From the NCBI GenBank assembly GCA_029260715.1, contig JAJDCS010000009.1, positions 1 through 64,000 on the forward strand: a stretch of 64,000 nucleotides of DNA, given 5' to 3'. Both the position numbers and the translations under genes were made by a program. The number at the start of each line of letters is the position of its first letter. The first letter of the stretch is position 1. This stretch comes from Phycisphaeraceae bacterium. Lineage in GTDB: Bacteria > Planctomycetota > Phycisphaerae > Phycisphaerales > Phycisphaeraceae. The notes below the pieces were generated by a model. The model had not been told where the DNA came from. It searched no databases and was given only the letters and a program-made list of their open reading frames with translations. This document shows, piece after piece, positions 45,477 through 53,693 of this stretch.

Positions 45477-46421
45477 ATGATGACCCCAGAGTTTAGCCAA
45501 TATAAAGACACTCTGTCACGGCTGGCTCTTGAGACGCTCGACGCGTCCAACGCTGGCCAAGCCCCGCCACAGCCACCCCATGCGGAAAATATTAGGCTCA
45601 CGGTGCCTGCGGCGGTGCTGCTGCTAGACAATCAGCCGGAGATGTACCCGGCGTTGTCTCAAGGGGTTAGCAAGCTCGTCCAGGTCGCCGGGGGCACGCC
45701 TGGTCAGCCCAAACAGGCATGGCCCAAACTAGCCGACCCCGCCGGGCATTACCGTGACGAGTACTGGCCGTTGGCCCTGCACCTGCACTTGGCGGCATTC
45801 CGGCTGAGATACGAGCAGTTGCCCACACAAGTCTGGAGCGCCTGTGAAGACGCCCTACCCACCGCCCTCGAACCAACACGATGGATCGAAAACCATACGC
45901 AGGCACCACCACCACCCCATCAAACCGCTCTGCTGCTTTGGTCCGCCCTGTGCTTGTTAGAGTATGCGCTGCTGTCTAGCCGCGACGTGGACCTCGATAT
46001 TGTCGACGCAGCCGTCCACCGCGTGGTTAGCCACCCCGGACCCGGCGGGTCTCTGCACCCACAAGCAACCGCCGCCACCCCCGGCAAACCCCAACAAGAA
46101 GAATCGCTCGACGCATGGACCTACCGCGAGTTATGTGGCCTACACGCCCTGGCAAACCTCGCGGCAACCAGGAAAAACCAAGCATGGGCACAGCGCGTCG
46201 AACAGATCGCCCTGTACCACTTAGAGCACACACAGCCGGACCACACCACCACCCAGCCGTGGGCGTTGTTCGCTTTTCTCTGGTCGCCCAAGACGCGTAC
46301 CTTCGCCCAGCAGCAGCTCCACGACACCACCGCCCACGCCGCCGCCAACAGCGGGGTTGGCGTGGGGGCTGTAGCGGGTATGCTGCTAGCCGACGCCGCC
46401 GCGACGATCGCGGCCTTTTGA
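45477..46421 (+). CDS. Alpha-helical protein of unknown function
   Basis: This 314-aa soluble protein is rich in Ala, Leu, Gln, His and Pro. There is no signal peptide. It is mostly helical (LALHLHLAAFRLRYEQLP, TALLLWSALCLLEYALL, RELCGLHALANLAATRK), with possible alpha/alpha-repeat character, and ends in a glycine/alanine-rich helix. I do not recognise a family. Divergent from the Rieske gene; the next gene follows 40 nt downstream. Confidence 0.65.
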   Translation: MMTPEFSQYKDTLSRLALETLDASNAGQAPPQPPHAENIRLTVPAAVLLLDNQPEMYPALSQGVSKLVQVAGGTPGQPKQAWPKLADPAGHYRDEYWPLALHLHLAAFRLRYEQLPTQVWSACEDALPTALEPTRWIENHTQAPPPPHQTALLLWSALCLLEYALLSSRDVDLDIVDAAVHRVVSHPGPGGSLHPQATAATPGKPQQEESLDAWTYRELCGLHALANLAATRKNQAWAQRVEQIALYHLEHTQPDHTTTQPWALFAFLWSPKTRTFAQQQLHDTTAHAAANSGVGVGAVAGMLLADAAATIAAF

Positions 46422-46461
46422 TTGATCCGCCGTACCGAAAGTGATTGAGGGACCTCCATAA

Positions 46462-47874
46462 ATGGCATTGCACATGAGAAAGCATCTATTTGTATGGTTG
46501 TTTGGTACTGCGATAGGAAGCGCCGCCGCGATCGCCGCCGACAGACCGGAAATCCGCACCGCACCCCCACCACCGCGCGCCGCCCAGACTCAACCCGCCA
46601 CCCAAGACGCGCCCGCACCAACAACCCAGCCCCAGCAACAGCCGACCCAGCCAGCCGACCCGGCGTTACCAAGCACCGCGTCAAAAACCGAGCCCGCCGA
46701 TCCGCCCACCCCCACCGCAACCGACGCCCCGGTCAACCATACAGCCGCCCCCCCACCCGACGCCGCCAAACCGACCGCCACCGTAAAGCCCGACCTCGAA
46801 GCGCTCCGCACGCAAGTAAACGCCCTGCTCGTCGCGCTACAAACCGCCAACGCCCCGGAACACGACCAGATCATCAAGCAACTCGACCAGATCATTGCTC
46901 AGTGCTCCAACACGCCCACGCTCCTGTCCAACCCTGACCTCCAACTCGAAGCCGCCGCCATCGCCTTGCAGGTCCACCACACCCTGTCCTTGCAAGCCAA
47001 AGACCTCCAAACCGCCCACGACCGGATCAGCCGCCTCCAAGCATTGGCGTGGAAGGTCAAAAAAACTAACAGCCCCGCCGCCTCCGTCTTGGGAGACTAT
47101 TGGCTACTTCAAGCAGCCATGTTCGACATCCACCGCGCCGAAACCGAAGCAGACGCCCGCCAGCGCCTGACCATCGAACGCCTGGAAAAATTTATTGAAG
47201 AACACACACCCCCCACTAGCGATCAACACAACCCACAAACCGCCACCCACCAATCAATACTAACCAACATCAAGCTGGCCCTTCTAGGCCTGTACGACCA
47301 CCGCGGCATGAGCGCCCAAGCCCGCCACCTCGTCAACGAATTGCAACAGAGCCTGGACTACGACGACCCCACACAGCAATACCTAAACGACTGGTTCGGC
47401 TACTGCACGGTCATCGGCCAGCACTTCGACGCCAAGCTCATGACAAACCATGGGCAATCATGGGCCAGCCAAGCCCATCGCGGCCGGACCGTCTTGCTCC
47501 ACTTCTGGTCAGACGCCATCGAACCCTCGGTAGAAGCCGTCGAGAGCCTCAAAACCCAATACCCCGACCTACACAGCCGTGGGCTGGACGTGCTGTCCGT
47601 CCGTGTCGGCCCCACCGACGCACCTCAGCCCCAAACCCTCACCACCGATTGGCCCACCTGCGCTGAGCAAAACAGCCGGGCAAGCCTCAGCACGCTGTTC
47701 CACATCCGAAGCCTGCCACGCTTCGTGCTCATCGACCCGCATGGCAAAGTCACCGCCATCGCCGCCAGCCTCAGCATCCTTGAGCAGGCCCAGCCCCTGC
47801 TCGCCGACCCCGCTGATGACAGCGCGGTTCCCATTATCGGCTCGCCCCCAAATACCCCCACGCAAAACGACTAG
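46462..47874 (+). CDS. Secreted protein with C-terminal thioredoxin-like domain lacking redox cysteines
   Basis: The 470-aa protein has a signal peptide (LFVWLFGTAIGSAAAIA), then ~100 Pro/Ala/Thr-rich residues, a helical region, and a TlpA/AhpC-type domain at about residues 330-455. That domain has the thioredoxin-fold order RGRTVLLHFWSDAIEPSVEA, GLDVLSVRVG and SLPRFVLIDPHGKVTAIAAS. The place of the usual WCxxC is taken by SDAIEPS, so it has no active-site disulfide. A role in binding or scaffolding is more likely than thiol exchange. It could be co-transcribed with the helical protein upstream. Confidence 0.7.
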   Translation: MALHMRKHLFVWLFGTAIGSAAAIAADRPEIRTAPPPPRAAQTQPATQDAPAPTTQPQQQPTQPADPALPSTASKTEPADPPTPTATDAPVNHTAAPPPDAAKPTATVKPDLEALRTQVNALLVALQTANAPEHDQIIKQLDQIIAQCSNTPTLLSNPDLQLEAAAIALQVHHTLSLQAKDLQTAHDRISRLQALAWKVKKTNSPAASVLGDYWLLQAAMFDIHRAETEADARQRLTIERLEKFIEEHTPPTSDQHNPQTATHQSILTNIKLALLGLYDHRGMSAQARHLVNELQQSLDYDDPTQQYLNDWFGYCTVIGQHFDAKLMTNHGQSWASQAHRGRTVLLHFWSDAIEPSVEAVESLKTQYPDLHSRGLDVLSVRVGPTDAPQPQTLTTDWPTCAEQNSRASLSTLFHIRSLPRFVLIDPHGKVTAIAASLSILEQAQPLLADPADDSAVPIIGSPPNTPTQND

Positions 47875-47957
47875 AAAAGCGGCGGTATCGCCTTAGAATT
47901 CCGATACATAAGTAGAGAGCGTGATTCAATCTCCAACGATCCGCGTAAGGCTTTACC

Positions 47958-49757
47958 ATGACCGAAAATAAGAAACTGATCGATTGGGTCGACCAGATGG
48001 CGAGCATGTGCAAGCCCGATAGCGTCCACTGGTGTGACGGCTCAGAGTCCGAATACGACGCCATGGCCCAAAAACTCGTCCAGGCCGGCGCGTTCATCAA
48101 GCTTAACGAAGCCAAGCACCCCAACAGCTACCTCTGCTGGTCAGACCCCGCCGACGTCGCTCGCGTCGAAGACAGAACCTTCATCTGCTCCCAAAAACAA
48201 GAAGACGCAGGCCCAACCAACAACTGGTGCGACCCCAGCGAAATGAAAACCCGCCTCACCGGCCTCTTCACCGGCGCCATGCGTGGCCGAACCATGTACA
48301 TCATCCCATTCAGCATGGGCCCCGTCGGCAGCCCCATCGCGCGCATCGGTGTCCAACTCACCGACTCGCCCTACGTCGTCTGCAACATGCGCATCATGAC
48401 CCGCATCGGCCAACCCGTGCTCGACACCCTTGGCAACGAAGACTTCGTCCCCTGCCTCCACTCCGTGGGCTACCCACTGACCGACGGCAAGAAAGACGTG
48501 CGCTGGCCATGCGACGCCAAAAACAAATACATCTGCCACTTCCCCGAGACCCGCGAGATCTGGTCCTACGGCTCGGGCTACGGCGGAAACGCACTGCTAG
48601 GCAAAAAGTGCTTCGCACTGCGCATCGCCTCAGCCATGGCTCGCGACCAGGGATGGCTCGCCGAGCACATGCTCATACTCAAGCTCACCTCCCCACAAGG
48701 CGAAGTGAAGTACATCGCCGGCGCCTTCCCAAGCGCCTGCGGCAAGACCAACCTCGCCATGCTCACCCCCACCATCCCCGGCTGGAAGGTCGAAACCGTC
48801 GGCGACGACATCGCCTGGATGCGCTTCGGACCCGACAACCGCCTCTACGCCATCAACCCAGAAGCAGGCTTCTTCGGCGTAGCGCCCGGCACGAGCATGT
48901 CGACTAACGCCAACGCCATGGCCGCCTTAGCCAAAAACTCCATCTTCACCAACTGCGCCCTGACCGACGACAACGGCGTCTGGTGGGAGCAGATGACACC
49001 CGAGCCGCCCGCCCACCTCAAAGACTGGCACGGCCGCGACTGGGCGCCCAACACCGGCGTCAAAGCCGCCCACCCCAACGCCCGCTTCACCGCACCAGCC
49101 GCACAGTGCCCCGTCATTGCACCCGAGTGGGAAGACCCCCAGGGCGTGCCCATCAGCGCCATCCTCTTCGGCGGCCGCCGCGCCGGCGTCGTGCCCCTCG
49201 TCAACGAAGCACCCACCTGGCAATACGGCACCTTCCTAGGCTCGATCATGTCCAGCGAGAAAACCGCCGCCGCCGCCGGCAAAGTCGGCGAGCTGCGCCG
49301 CGACCCCATGGCCATGCTCCCATTCTGCGGGTACCACATGGCCGACTACTGGGCACACTGGCTAGAAATGGGCAACAAAGGCGGCGACCACATGCCACGC
49401 ATCTACTACGTCAACTGGTTCCGCAAGGACATCACCGGCCGCCTAATCTGGCCCGGGTACGGCGAAAACAGCCGCGTCCTCAAGTGGGTCTTCGAACGCT
49501 GCGCCGGAAAAGCCGACGCCGTCCAAACCCCCATCGGCAACCTCCCCGCACCAGGCTCACTCGACATGACAGGCTTAAACATCTCCAGCAACGACCTCAA
49601 ACAACTGCTCACCGCCGACACCCAAGGCTGGCTAGCCGAAATCCCCGACATCAAAAAACACTACGCCAAATTCGGCGACAAACTCCCCCAAGGCCTACGC
49701 CAAGAACTAACCAACCTCGAACAACGCCTAACAGCGGCGAAGCGGATGTCGGCGTAA
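47958..49757 (+). CDS. pckG: Phosphoenolpyruvate carboxykinase (GTP)
   Basis: This 599-aa enzyme makes PEP from oxaloacetate for gluconeogenesis, using GTP. Kinase-1a loop [18 protein letters not shown] (with the reactive Cys) identifies the GTP-type enzyme. Others in order are the oxaloacetate-binding [40 protein letters not shown] and [20 protein letters not shown]. The length (~600) is normal. It is not paired with any other gene. Confidence 0.97.
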   Translation: MTENKKLIDWVDQMASMCKPDSVHWCDGSESEYDAMAQKLVQAGAFIKLNEAKHPNSYLCWSDPADVARVEDRTFICSQKQEDAGPTNNWCDPSEMKTRLTGLFTGAMRGRTMYIIPFSMGPVGSPIARIGVQLTDSPYVVCNMRIMTRIGQPVLDTLGNEDFVPCLHSVGYPLTDGKKDVRWPCDAKNKYICHFPETREIWSYGSGYGGNALLGKKCFALRIASAMARDQGWLAEHMLILKLTSPQGEVKYIAGAFPSACGKTNLAMLTPTIPGWKVETVGDDIAWMRFGPDNRLYAINPEAGFFGVAPGTSMSTNANAMAALAKNSIFTNCALTDDNGVWWEQMTPEPPAHLKDWHGRDWAPNTGVKAAHPNARFTAPAAQCPVIAPEWEDPQGVPISAILFGGRRAGVVPLVNEAPTWQYGTFLGSIMSSEKTAAAAGKVGELRRDPMAMLPFCGYHMADYWAHWLEMGNKGGDHMPRIYYVNWFRKDITGRLIWPGYGENSRVLKWVFERCAGKADAVQTPIGNLPAPGSLDMTGLNISSNDLKQLLTADTQGWLAEIPDIKKHYAKFGDKLPQGLRQELTNLEQRLTAAKRMSA

Positions 49758-49762
49758 AAAAA

Positions 49763-49785
49763 GTAGGGTGTGCTTCAGCACACCA
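49763..49785 (+). repeat. REP element 1 (GTAG + palindrome)
   Basis: GTAG is followed by GGTGTGCT-TC-AGCACACC, an 8-bp perfect stem. It is just upstream of the RAYT gene. GTAG next to a palindrome is the known target style of RAYT transposases. Confidence 0.8.
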
Positions 49786-49845
49786 CTCCGAAATTCTTTG
49801 ATCCACCACTGCTAAAACACGCCCGACTGGCCATATCATTGAGCG

Positions 49846-50421
49846 ATGCCTGATTACCGCCGCCGACACGTCCCGGGCGGAACTTTTTTCTTCACGCTCG
49901 TAACCGCCCAAAGAGCCGCTTTCTTGTGTCACCCCAAGGCCCGCCGAATTCTCCGACTCGCCCTGCGTGCTTGCCAAGCCGAATACCCATTTGAAATGAT
50001 CGCTACCGTACTGCTCCCGGATCACCTGCACACGATTTGGGCTTTACCTCAGGACGACAGCGATTACGCCATACGATGGAAACGGATCAAATCTTCTTTC
50101 ACACGACAATGGCTAGCCTCGCACGGACAGGAACAAACCGTAAGTGCCTCAAAACAGCGTCACCGCAACCGCGGCGTTTGGCAGCGGCGGTACTGGGAAC
50201 ACGCCATACGCGATGAGGCTGACCTAGCCAAACACTTCGACTACATCCATTACAACCCTGTGAAACACCGTCTGGTGGAATGCCCCAGCCAGTGGCCCCA
50301 CTCCAGCTTCCATCAATGGGTCAAACGCGGCTGCTACGATGAACACTGGTGCTGCCCACAAGCAGGCGAGACGTATACTCCGCCCGACTTTAGAGACATC
50401 GTCAACAGCGTCCGGGAATAA
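49846..50421 (+). CDS. REP-associated tyrosine transposase (RAYT)
   Basis: This 191-aa protein belongs to the Y1/HUH nuclease superfamily, related to IS200 transposases. It has the HUH motif LLPDHLHTIWALP (His-x-His) and the catalytic Tyr region HFDYIHYNPVKHRLV. The N-terminal YRRRHVPGGTFFFTLVT and the WPHSSFHQWV end are typical. It is bracketed by REP hairpins: REP1 61 bp before the start and REP2 inverted right after the stop. It is presumed to cut or spread these REPs. Genes of this family are usually single-copy and chromosomally fixed. Confidence 0.93.
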   Translation: MPDYRRRHVPGGTFFFTLVTAQRAAFLCHPKARRILRLALRACQAEYPFEMIATVLLPDHLHTIWALPQDDSDYAIRWKRIKSSFTRQWLASHGQEQTVSASKQRHRNRGVWQRRYWEHAIRDEADLAKHFDYIHYNPVKHRLVECPSQWPHSSFHQWVKRGCYDEHWCCPQAGETYTPPDFRDIVNSVRE

Positions 50422-50424
50422 AGA

Positions 50425-50446
50425 GGTGTGCTAAAGCACACCCTAC
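50425..50446 (-). repeat. REP element 2 (inverted)
   Basis: On the minus strand it reads GTAG, then GGTGTGCT-TT-AGCACACC. It lies four bases after the RAYT stop codon and is in opposite orientation to REP1, so REP1 and REP2 bracket the RAYT gene as an inverted pair. Confidence 0.8.
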
Positions 50447-50463
50447 TAACCTATAATGCCTTT

Positions 50464-51099
50464 ATGTCTAAACTGAATGATCCTATCGCCGTAGCTAACT
50501 TTAATCTCAGAGCCAACACTCCAGAGTTTTGGACCTGCGATGCCGATGCATTACATCGAGCAGTCGATCGTCTTAAACCTTACGAGCCGATACGTCGAAG
50601 CATGGATGAATCGATTCCATCAGACGACGCATTTGAAAATTGTGACCTCGCAGACCATGGACTTAACAAAGTAATTTTGATGCTTCAGGGGATGTGCTTA
50701 GAAACATTAATGAAAGCCATCATTGTTAACGCAGGACTAGCGGTAAGCACTGGCGGCAAACTTAATTTTCCGAACGTCGCAATGAGCCATGAACTCAAAA
50801 ACTTTGCTGAATATTTGAGTACTAAAAATCTTGCTACATTCGATACCCAGGAACTTCGATTCCTAGAGGAGTTGTCTGTTTTTATTGAAATGGGACGTTA
50901 CCCAACGGGAAAGGATGTCAACCGCAAAGATTTAGGAATATATACAGCCCCAAGCGGCAAAATAGGCATTCCAGTATACCCCGCGATTCCCGGTGCAGAT
51001 AAGATATTTGAAAGAATATTCTCGCGCTTAAGAACGACTCTACGGAGCTTTAATTGGGTAGGGTGTGCTTCAGCACACCACGATCCGAGCGGGGGCTGA
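50464..51099 (+). CDS. AT-rich gene of unknown function (possible HEPN-like helical protein)
   Basis: The protein is about 211 aa from the ATG at 50464. It is AT-rich compared with its neighbours. The helical pattern LNKVILMLQGMCLETLMKAIIV followed by SHELKNFAEYLS resembles the E..LK...(G)HdL..L arrangement of HEPN-type proteins. There is no clear R-x4-6-H, so a nuclease role is not supported. The last codons are the REP3 element (WVGCASAHH...), so the original C-terminus has probably been replaced. It may be cargo of the REP/RAYT island or simply an acquired gene. Confidence 0.55.
   Translation: MSKLNDPIAVANFNLRANTPEFWTCDADALHRAVDRLKPYEPIRRSMDESIPSDDAFENCDLADHGLNKVILMLQGMCLETLMKAIIVNAGLAVSTGGKLNFPNVAMSHELKNFAEYLSTKNLATFDTQELRFLEELSVFIEMGRYPTGKDVNRKDLGIYTAPSGKIGIPVYPAIPGADKIFERIFSRLRTTLRSFNWVGCASAHHDPSGG
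51058..51080 (+). repeat. REP element 3, inside the 3' end of a gene
   Basis: GTAG plus GGTGTGCT-TC-AGCACACC, identical to REP1. In frame it encodes VGCASAHH, the end of the AT-rich protein. The same residues would arise if REP1 were read through in one frame. Confidence 0.8.
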
Positions 51100-51123
51100 G
51101 ACTGCGCTTGGTAACCCGCCCCC

Positions 51124-52119
51124 TCACGCCGCGTACGTCACCGCCCTTACCGCCTCGCAGATCTTCCGCACGTTCGGCAGCATCTCCTGCTCCATCGCCC
51201 GGTTGTACGGCGCCGGCACGTCTTCGTTGTTCACGCGGACGATCTTGTTGTCCAGGTCATCCATGGCCCGCTCGTACACCTGCATCGCGATCTCCGCCGC
51301 CACCGACGCGAACGGCCAAGTCTGGTCAACGATCACCAAATAATTCGTCTTTCGCACACTCGCCACGATCGTGTCGATGTCCAGCGGGCGCACCGTGCGA
51401 GGATCGATCACCTCACAGAAAATGCCCTCCTTGGCTAGCTCAACAGCCGCCTGCAGCGCGAAGTGTACCGGCCGACCCAGCGCCACCACCGTGCAGTCGC
51501 TGCCCGGCAGCTTCACGTCGGCTTGGCCGAAGGGGATGGTGAAGTCCTCCTCCGGCGGCGGCACCGGCCCGCGAAAACCCAGCAACCGCTCAGACTCCAA
51601 AAAGAACACCGGGTCGTCGTCCCGGATAGCCGTCTTCAACAACCCCTTCGCGTCGTAAGGCGTAGAAGGGATCGCCATCTTCAACCCCGGCACCGACGCG
51701 AACATCGACTCGACCGACCAAGAGTGCGTCGAGCCCAACTGCCCGCCGGCCCCGTTGTTGCCACGGAACACGATCGGCACCGGGAACTGTCCGCCGGACA
51801 TGTACAACATCTTCGGCGCGTTGTTGATGATCTGATCCGCCGCCACCAAGCAAAACGACCAACTCATAAACTCGATGATCGGCCGAAGCCCGTACATCGC
51901 CGCGCCGATGCCAAGCCCCGAAAACCCCGTCTCGCTGATCGGCGAATCCACGACCCGCCGTGCGCCGAATTGATCGAGCATGCCCTGGCTTACTTTGTAC
52001 GCGCCGTTGTACTCAGCCACCTCCTCACCCATGAGGAACACGCGCTCGTCGCGCACCATCTCCTCACACATCGCCTCGTTCAAAGCCTCGCGGTATTGGA
52101 TCTGTCGCATGGCGGTCAT
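51124..52119 (-). CDS. pdhB: Pyruvate (2-oxoacid) dehydrogenase E1 component, beta subunit
   Basis: The protein is about 331 aa from the ATG at 52119 (another ATG at 52110). This TPP-dependent subunit pairs with the alpha subunit encoded upstream. MRQIQYREALNEAMCEEM, VFLMGEEVAEYNGAYKVS, ISETGFSGLGIGAAMYGLRP and VDQTWPFASVAAEIAMQVY match the E1-beta family. Together they convert pyruvate to acetyl-CoA with E2 and E3 elsewhere. The gene for alpha lies directly upstream on the same strand, 72 nt away. Confidence 0.93.
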   Translation of the reverse strand: MTAMRQIQYREALNEAMCEEMVRDERVFLMGEEVAEYNGAYKVSQGMLDQFGARRVVDSPISETGFSGLGIGAAMYGLRPIIEFMSWSFCLVAADQIINNAPKMLYMSGGQFPVPIVFRGNNGAGGQLGSTHSWSVESMFASVPGLKMAIPSTPYDAKGLLKTAIRDDDPVFFLESERLLGFRGPVPPPEEDFTIPFGQADVKLPGSDCTVVALGRPVHFALQAAVELAKEGIFCEVIDPRTVRPLDIDTIVASVRKTNYLVIVDQTWPFASVAAEIAMQVYERAMDDLDNKIVRVNNEDVPAPYNRAMEQEMLPNVRKICEAVRAVTYAA

Positions 52120-52191
52120 GGTTCTATTCTGACTATTAACAGTTAAGTAGCCCAACAGCGAGCACGCAAAACGATCCGCCTGCATTCGCCA

Positions 52192-53274
52192 TTAAGTCGA
52201 TTGACCCTCTTCGGAATCGGTGAGCATAATCGGCAACTGACCCAGCTTGTACGGGCCGTACGGCTGCGAATAAACGTCGGTGAACATCTCTTCCTGGACA
52301 TCCGGCTCGGGCGATTCGTTGGCGTATTTCACCGCGTCCAGCGCCTGCCGCTTGGCCTGGTTGTCCAGCTCGTCAACCTGCTCTTGCGTGGCACGCCCGG
52401 ATTCGACCAAGCTATTGACCAGACGGTTGATCGGGTCACGCTCTTCGAACGTGGTCACCTCATCCTTCGTCCGGTACTTCTGTGGGTCGGACATCGAGTG
52501 GCCCTTGTACCGGTACGTCTGGCAATCCACAAACACAGGCCCGGACTGCCCCGACCGGATCGCGTCGCCCAGCCCCTTGAAGCAGTCGTACACCGCCAAC
52601 ACGTCCATCCCGTCACACCGGGCGAACCGCATGCCGTACGCCGTCGCCTTGACCGACAAATCTTCTGCGCCAGCCGTGCCGCGCGCGATGTGCGTGCCCA
52701 TTGAATAGCTGTTGTTCTCCACCACAAAAATGATGGGCAGGTTCCAGATCGCCGCCAGGTTCATCGACTCGTGAAACGCCCCCTGGTTCAACGCCCCGTC
52801 GCCCAGGAAGCAGGCACACACCTTCGGCTCTTTCAGGTATTGAATCGCGAACGCCAGCCCCACCCCCAGCGGGCACTGCCCGCCCACGATCGCGTGCCCG
52901 CCGTACATGTGCCGCGGCTTATCGAAAAAGTGCATCGACCCGCCCTTGCCCTTGCTGCAACCGGTCACCTTGCCGAACAGCTCAGCCATGGCGTAGTTCG
53001 GATGCATGCCCCGCGCCAGGGCGTGCCCATGGTCGCGGTAGCTGGTGATAATCGGGTCTCCCGGTTGCAACCCCGCCACAGAGCCCACCGCCACCGCCTC
53101 CTGCCCAATGTACAGGTGGCAGAATCCGCCGATCTTGGCCTGCTGGTAGCTCTGGGCGCACCGCTCTTCGAAACGCCGGATGGCCATCATCTGCGACAGC
53201 ATCCCCAGCAACGCCTGGGCGTCGAGTGAGTCAGACAAGCGAGCGGCTTTGTTCTGGCTGGTCACGGTGGTCAT
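52192..53274 (-). CDS. pdhA: Pyruvate dehydrogenase E1 component, alpha subunit
   Basis: The protein is about 360 aa from the ATG at 53274. TPP binding is seen in CACFLGDGALNQGAFHESMNLAAIWNLPIIFVVENN (shown in parts: GDGALNQGAFHE, then VVENNSYSMGT). FCHLYIGQEAVAVG, GHALARGMHPN, KGKGGSMHFFD and YRYKGHSMSDPQKYR are alpha signatures. The phospho-loop region is present. It is the first gene of the pdhA-pdhB operon. The branched-chain 2-oxoacid enzyme is the alternative, but the H-S-M-S-D-P loop favours pyruvate. Confidence 0.93.
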   Translation of the reverse strand: MTTVTSQNKAARLSDSLDAQALLGMLSQMMAIRRFEERCAQSYQQAKIGGFCHLYIGQEAVAVGSVAGLQPGDPIITSYRDHGHALARGMHPNYAMAELFGKVTGCSKGKGGSMHFFDKPRHMYGGHAIVGGQCPLGVGLAFAIQYLKEPKVCACFLGDGALNQGAFHESMNLAAIWNLPIIFVVENNSYSMGTHIARGTAGAEDLSVKATAYGMRFARCDGMDVLAVYDCFKGLGDAIRSGQSGPVFVDCQTYRYKGHSMSDPQKYRTKDEVTTFEERDPINRLVNSLVESGRATQEQVDELDNQAKRQALDAVKYANESPEPDVQEEMFTDVYSQPYGPYKLGQLPIMLTDSEEGQST

Positions 53275-53693
53275 GGAAACACGAGGCCCCGGTTGGCCCA
53301 AGACGGTCTAAGACACCGCGCCTGACAGCATGCAGGCGCGCGGCGATCCCGATCAAGTCCTATATCTCGAATCGTCATACACGCTACAAAAGTTTAGAAC
53401 CACCGCCGGATCGCGACAAGTTCACACCGCCTCCCAGCACGCCCGGATAACGGCACAAGATGCGGACAACCACAGGCCACCACACCCGATAGCGTCCGAA
53501 TCGCTCACATCAAACCCGGTGCCGCCTTGGCCACACGTCCCATTGCGATTAAACTCGCCGACCAATCGGGTGTGGCCGTCACCACCGATGCTCCCGTGGG
53601 CTTTGTAGCGTACTTGATCACCCACGCATACTCTGGACAGCTCATGGCAGCAATAAAAACGCCCCTCCAAGCCCTTGGCCGGAGTGTGAACGG
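53275..53693. other. Intergenic region, ~420 bp, between pdhA and bamA
   Basis: Promoters for both divergent genes must lie here. A minus-strand frame (53422-53670, 82 codons) contains Cys and Gly repeats with a GDGHTRLVGEFNRNG stretch that looks unlike random antisense. I cannot assign a family, and it has no ribosome site, so it is not called as a gene. No RNA gene was recognised. Confidence 0.4.

Noticed and set aside
48983-49801. 272-codon + strand open frame inside pckG
   Set aside because: It is a different frame of pckG, extremely Arg/Pro-rich, and ends in REP1 sequence.
53422-53670. 82-codon minus-strand frame between pdhA and bamA
   Set aside because: The GDGHTRLVGEFNRNG stretch looks protein-like but there is no start signal or family match; could be a gene remnant.
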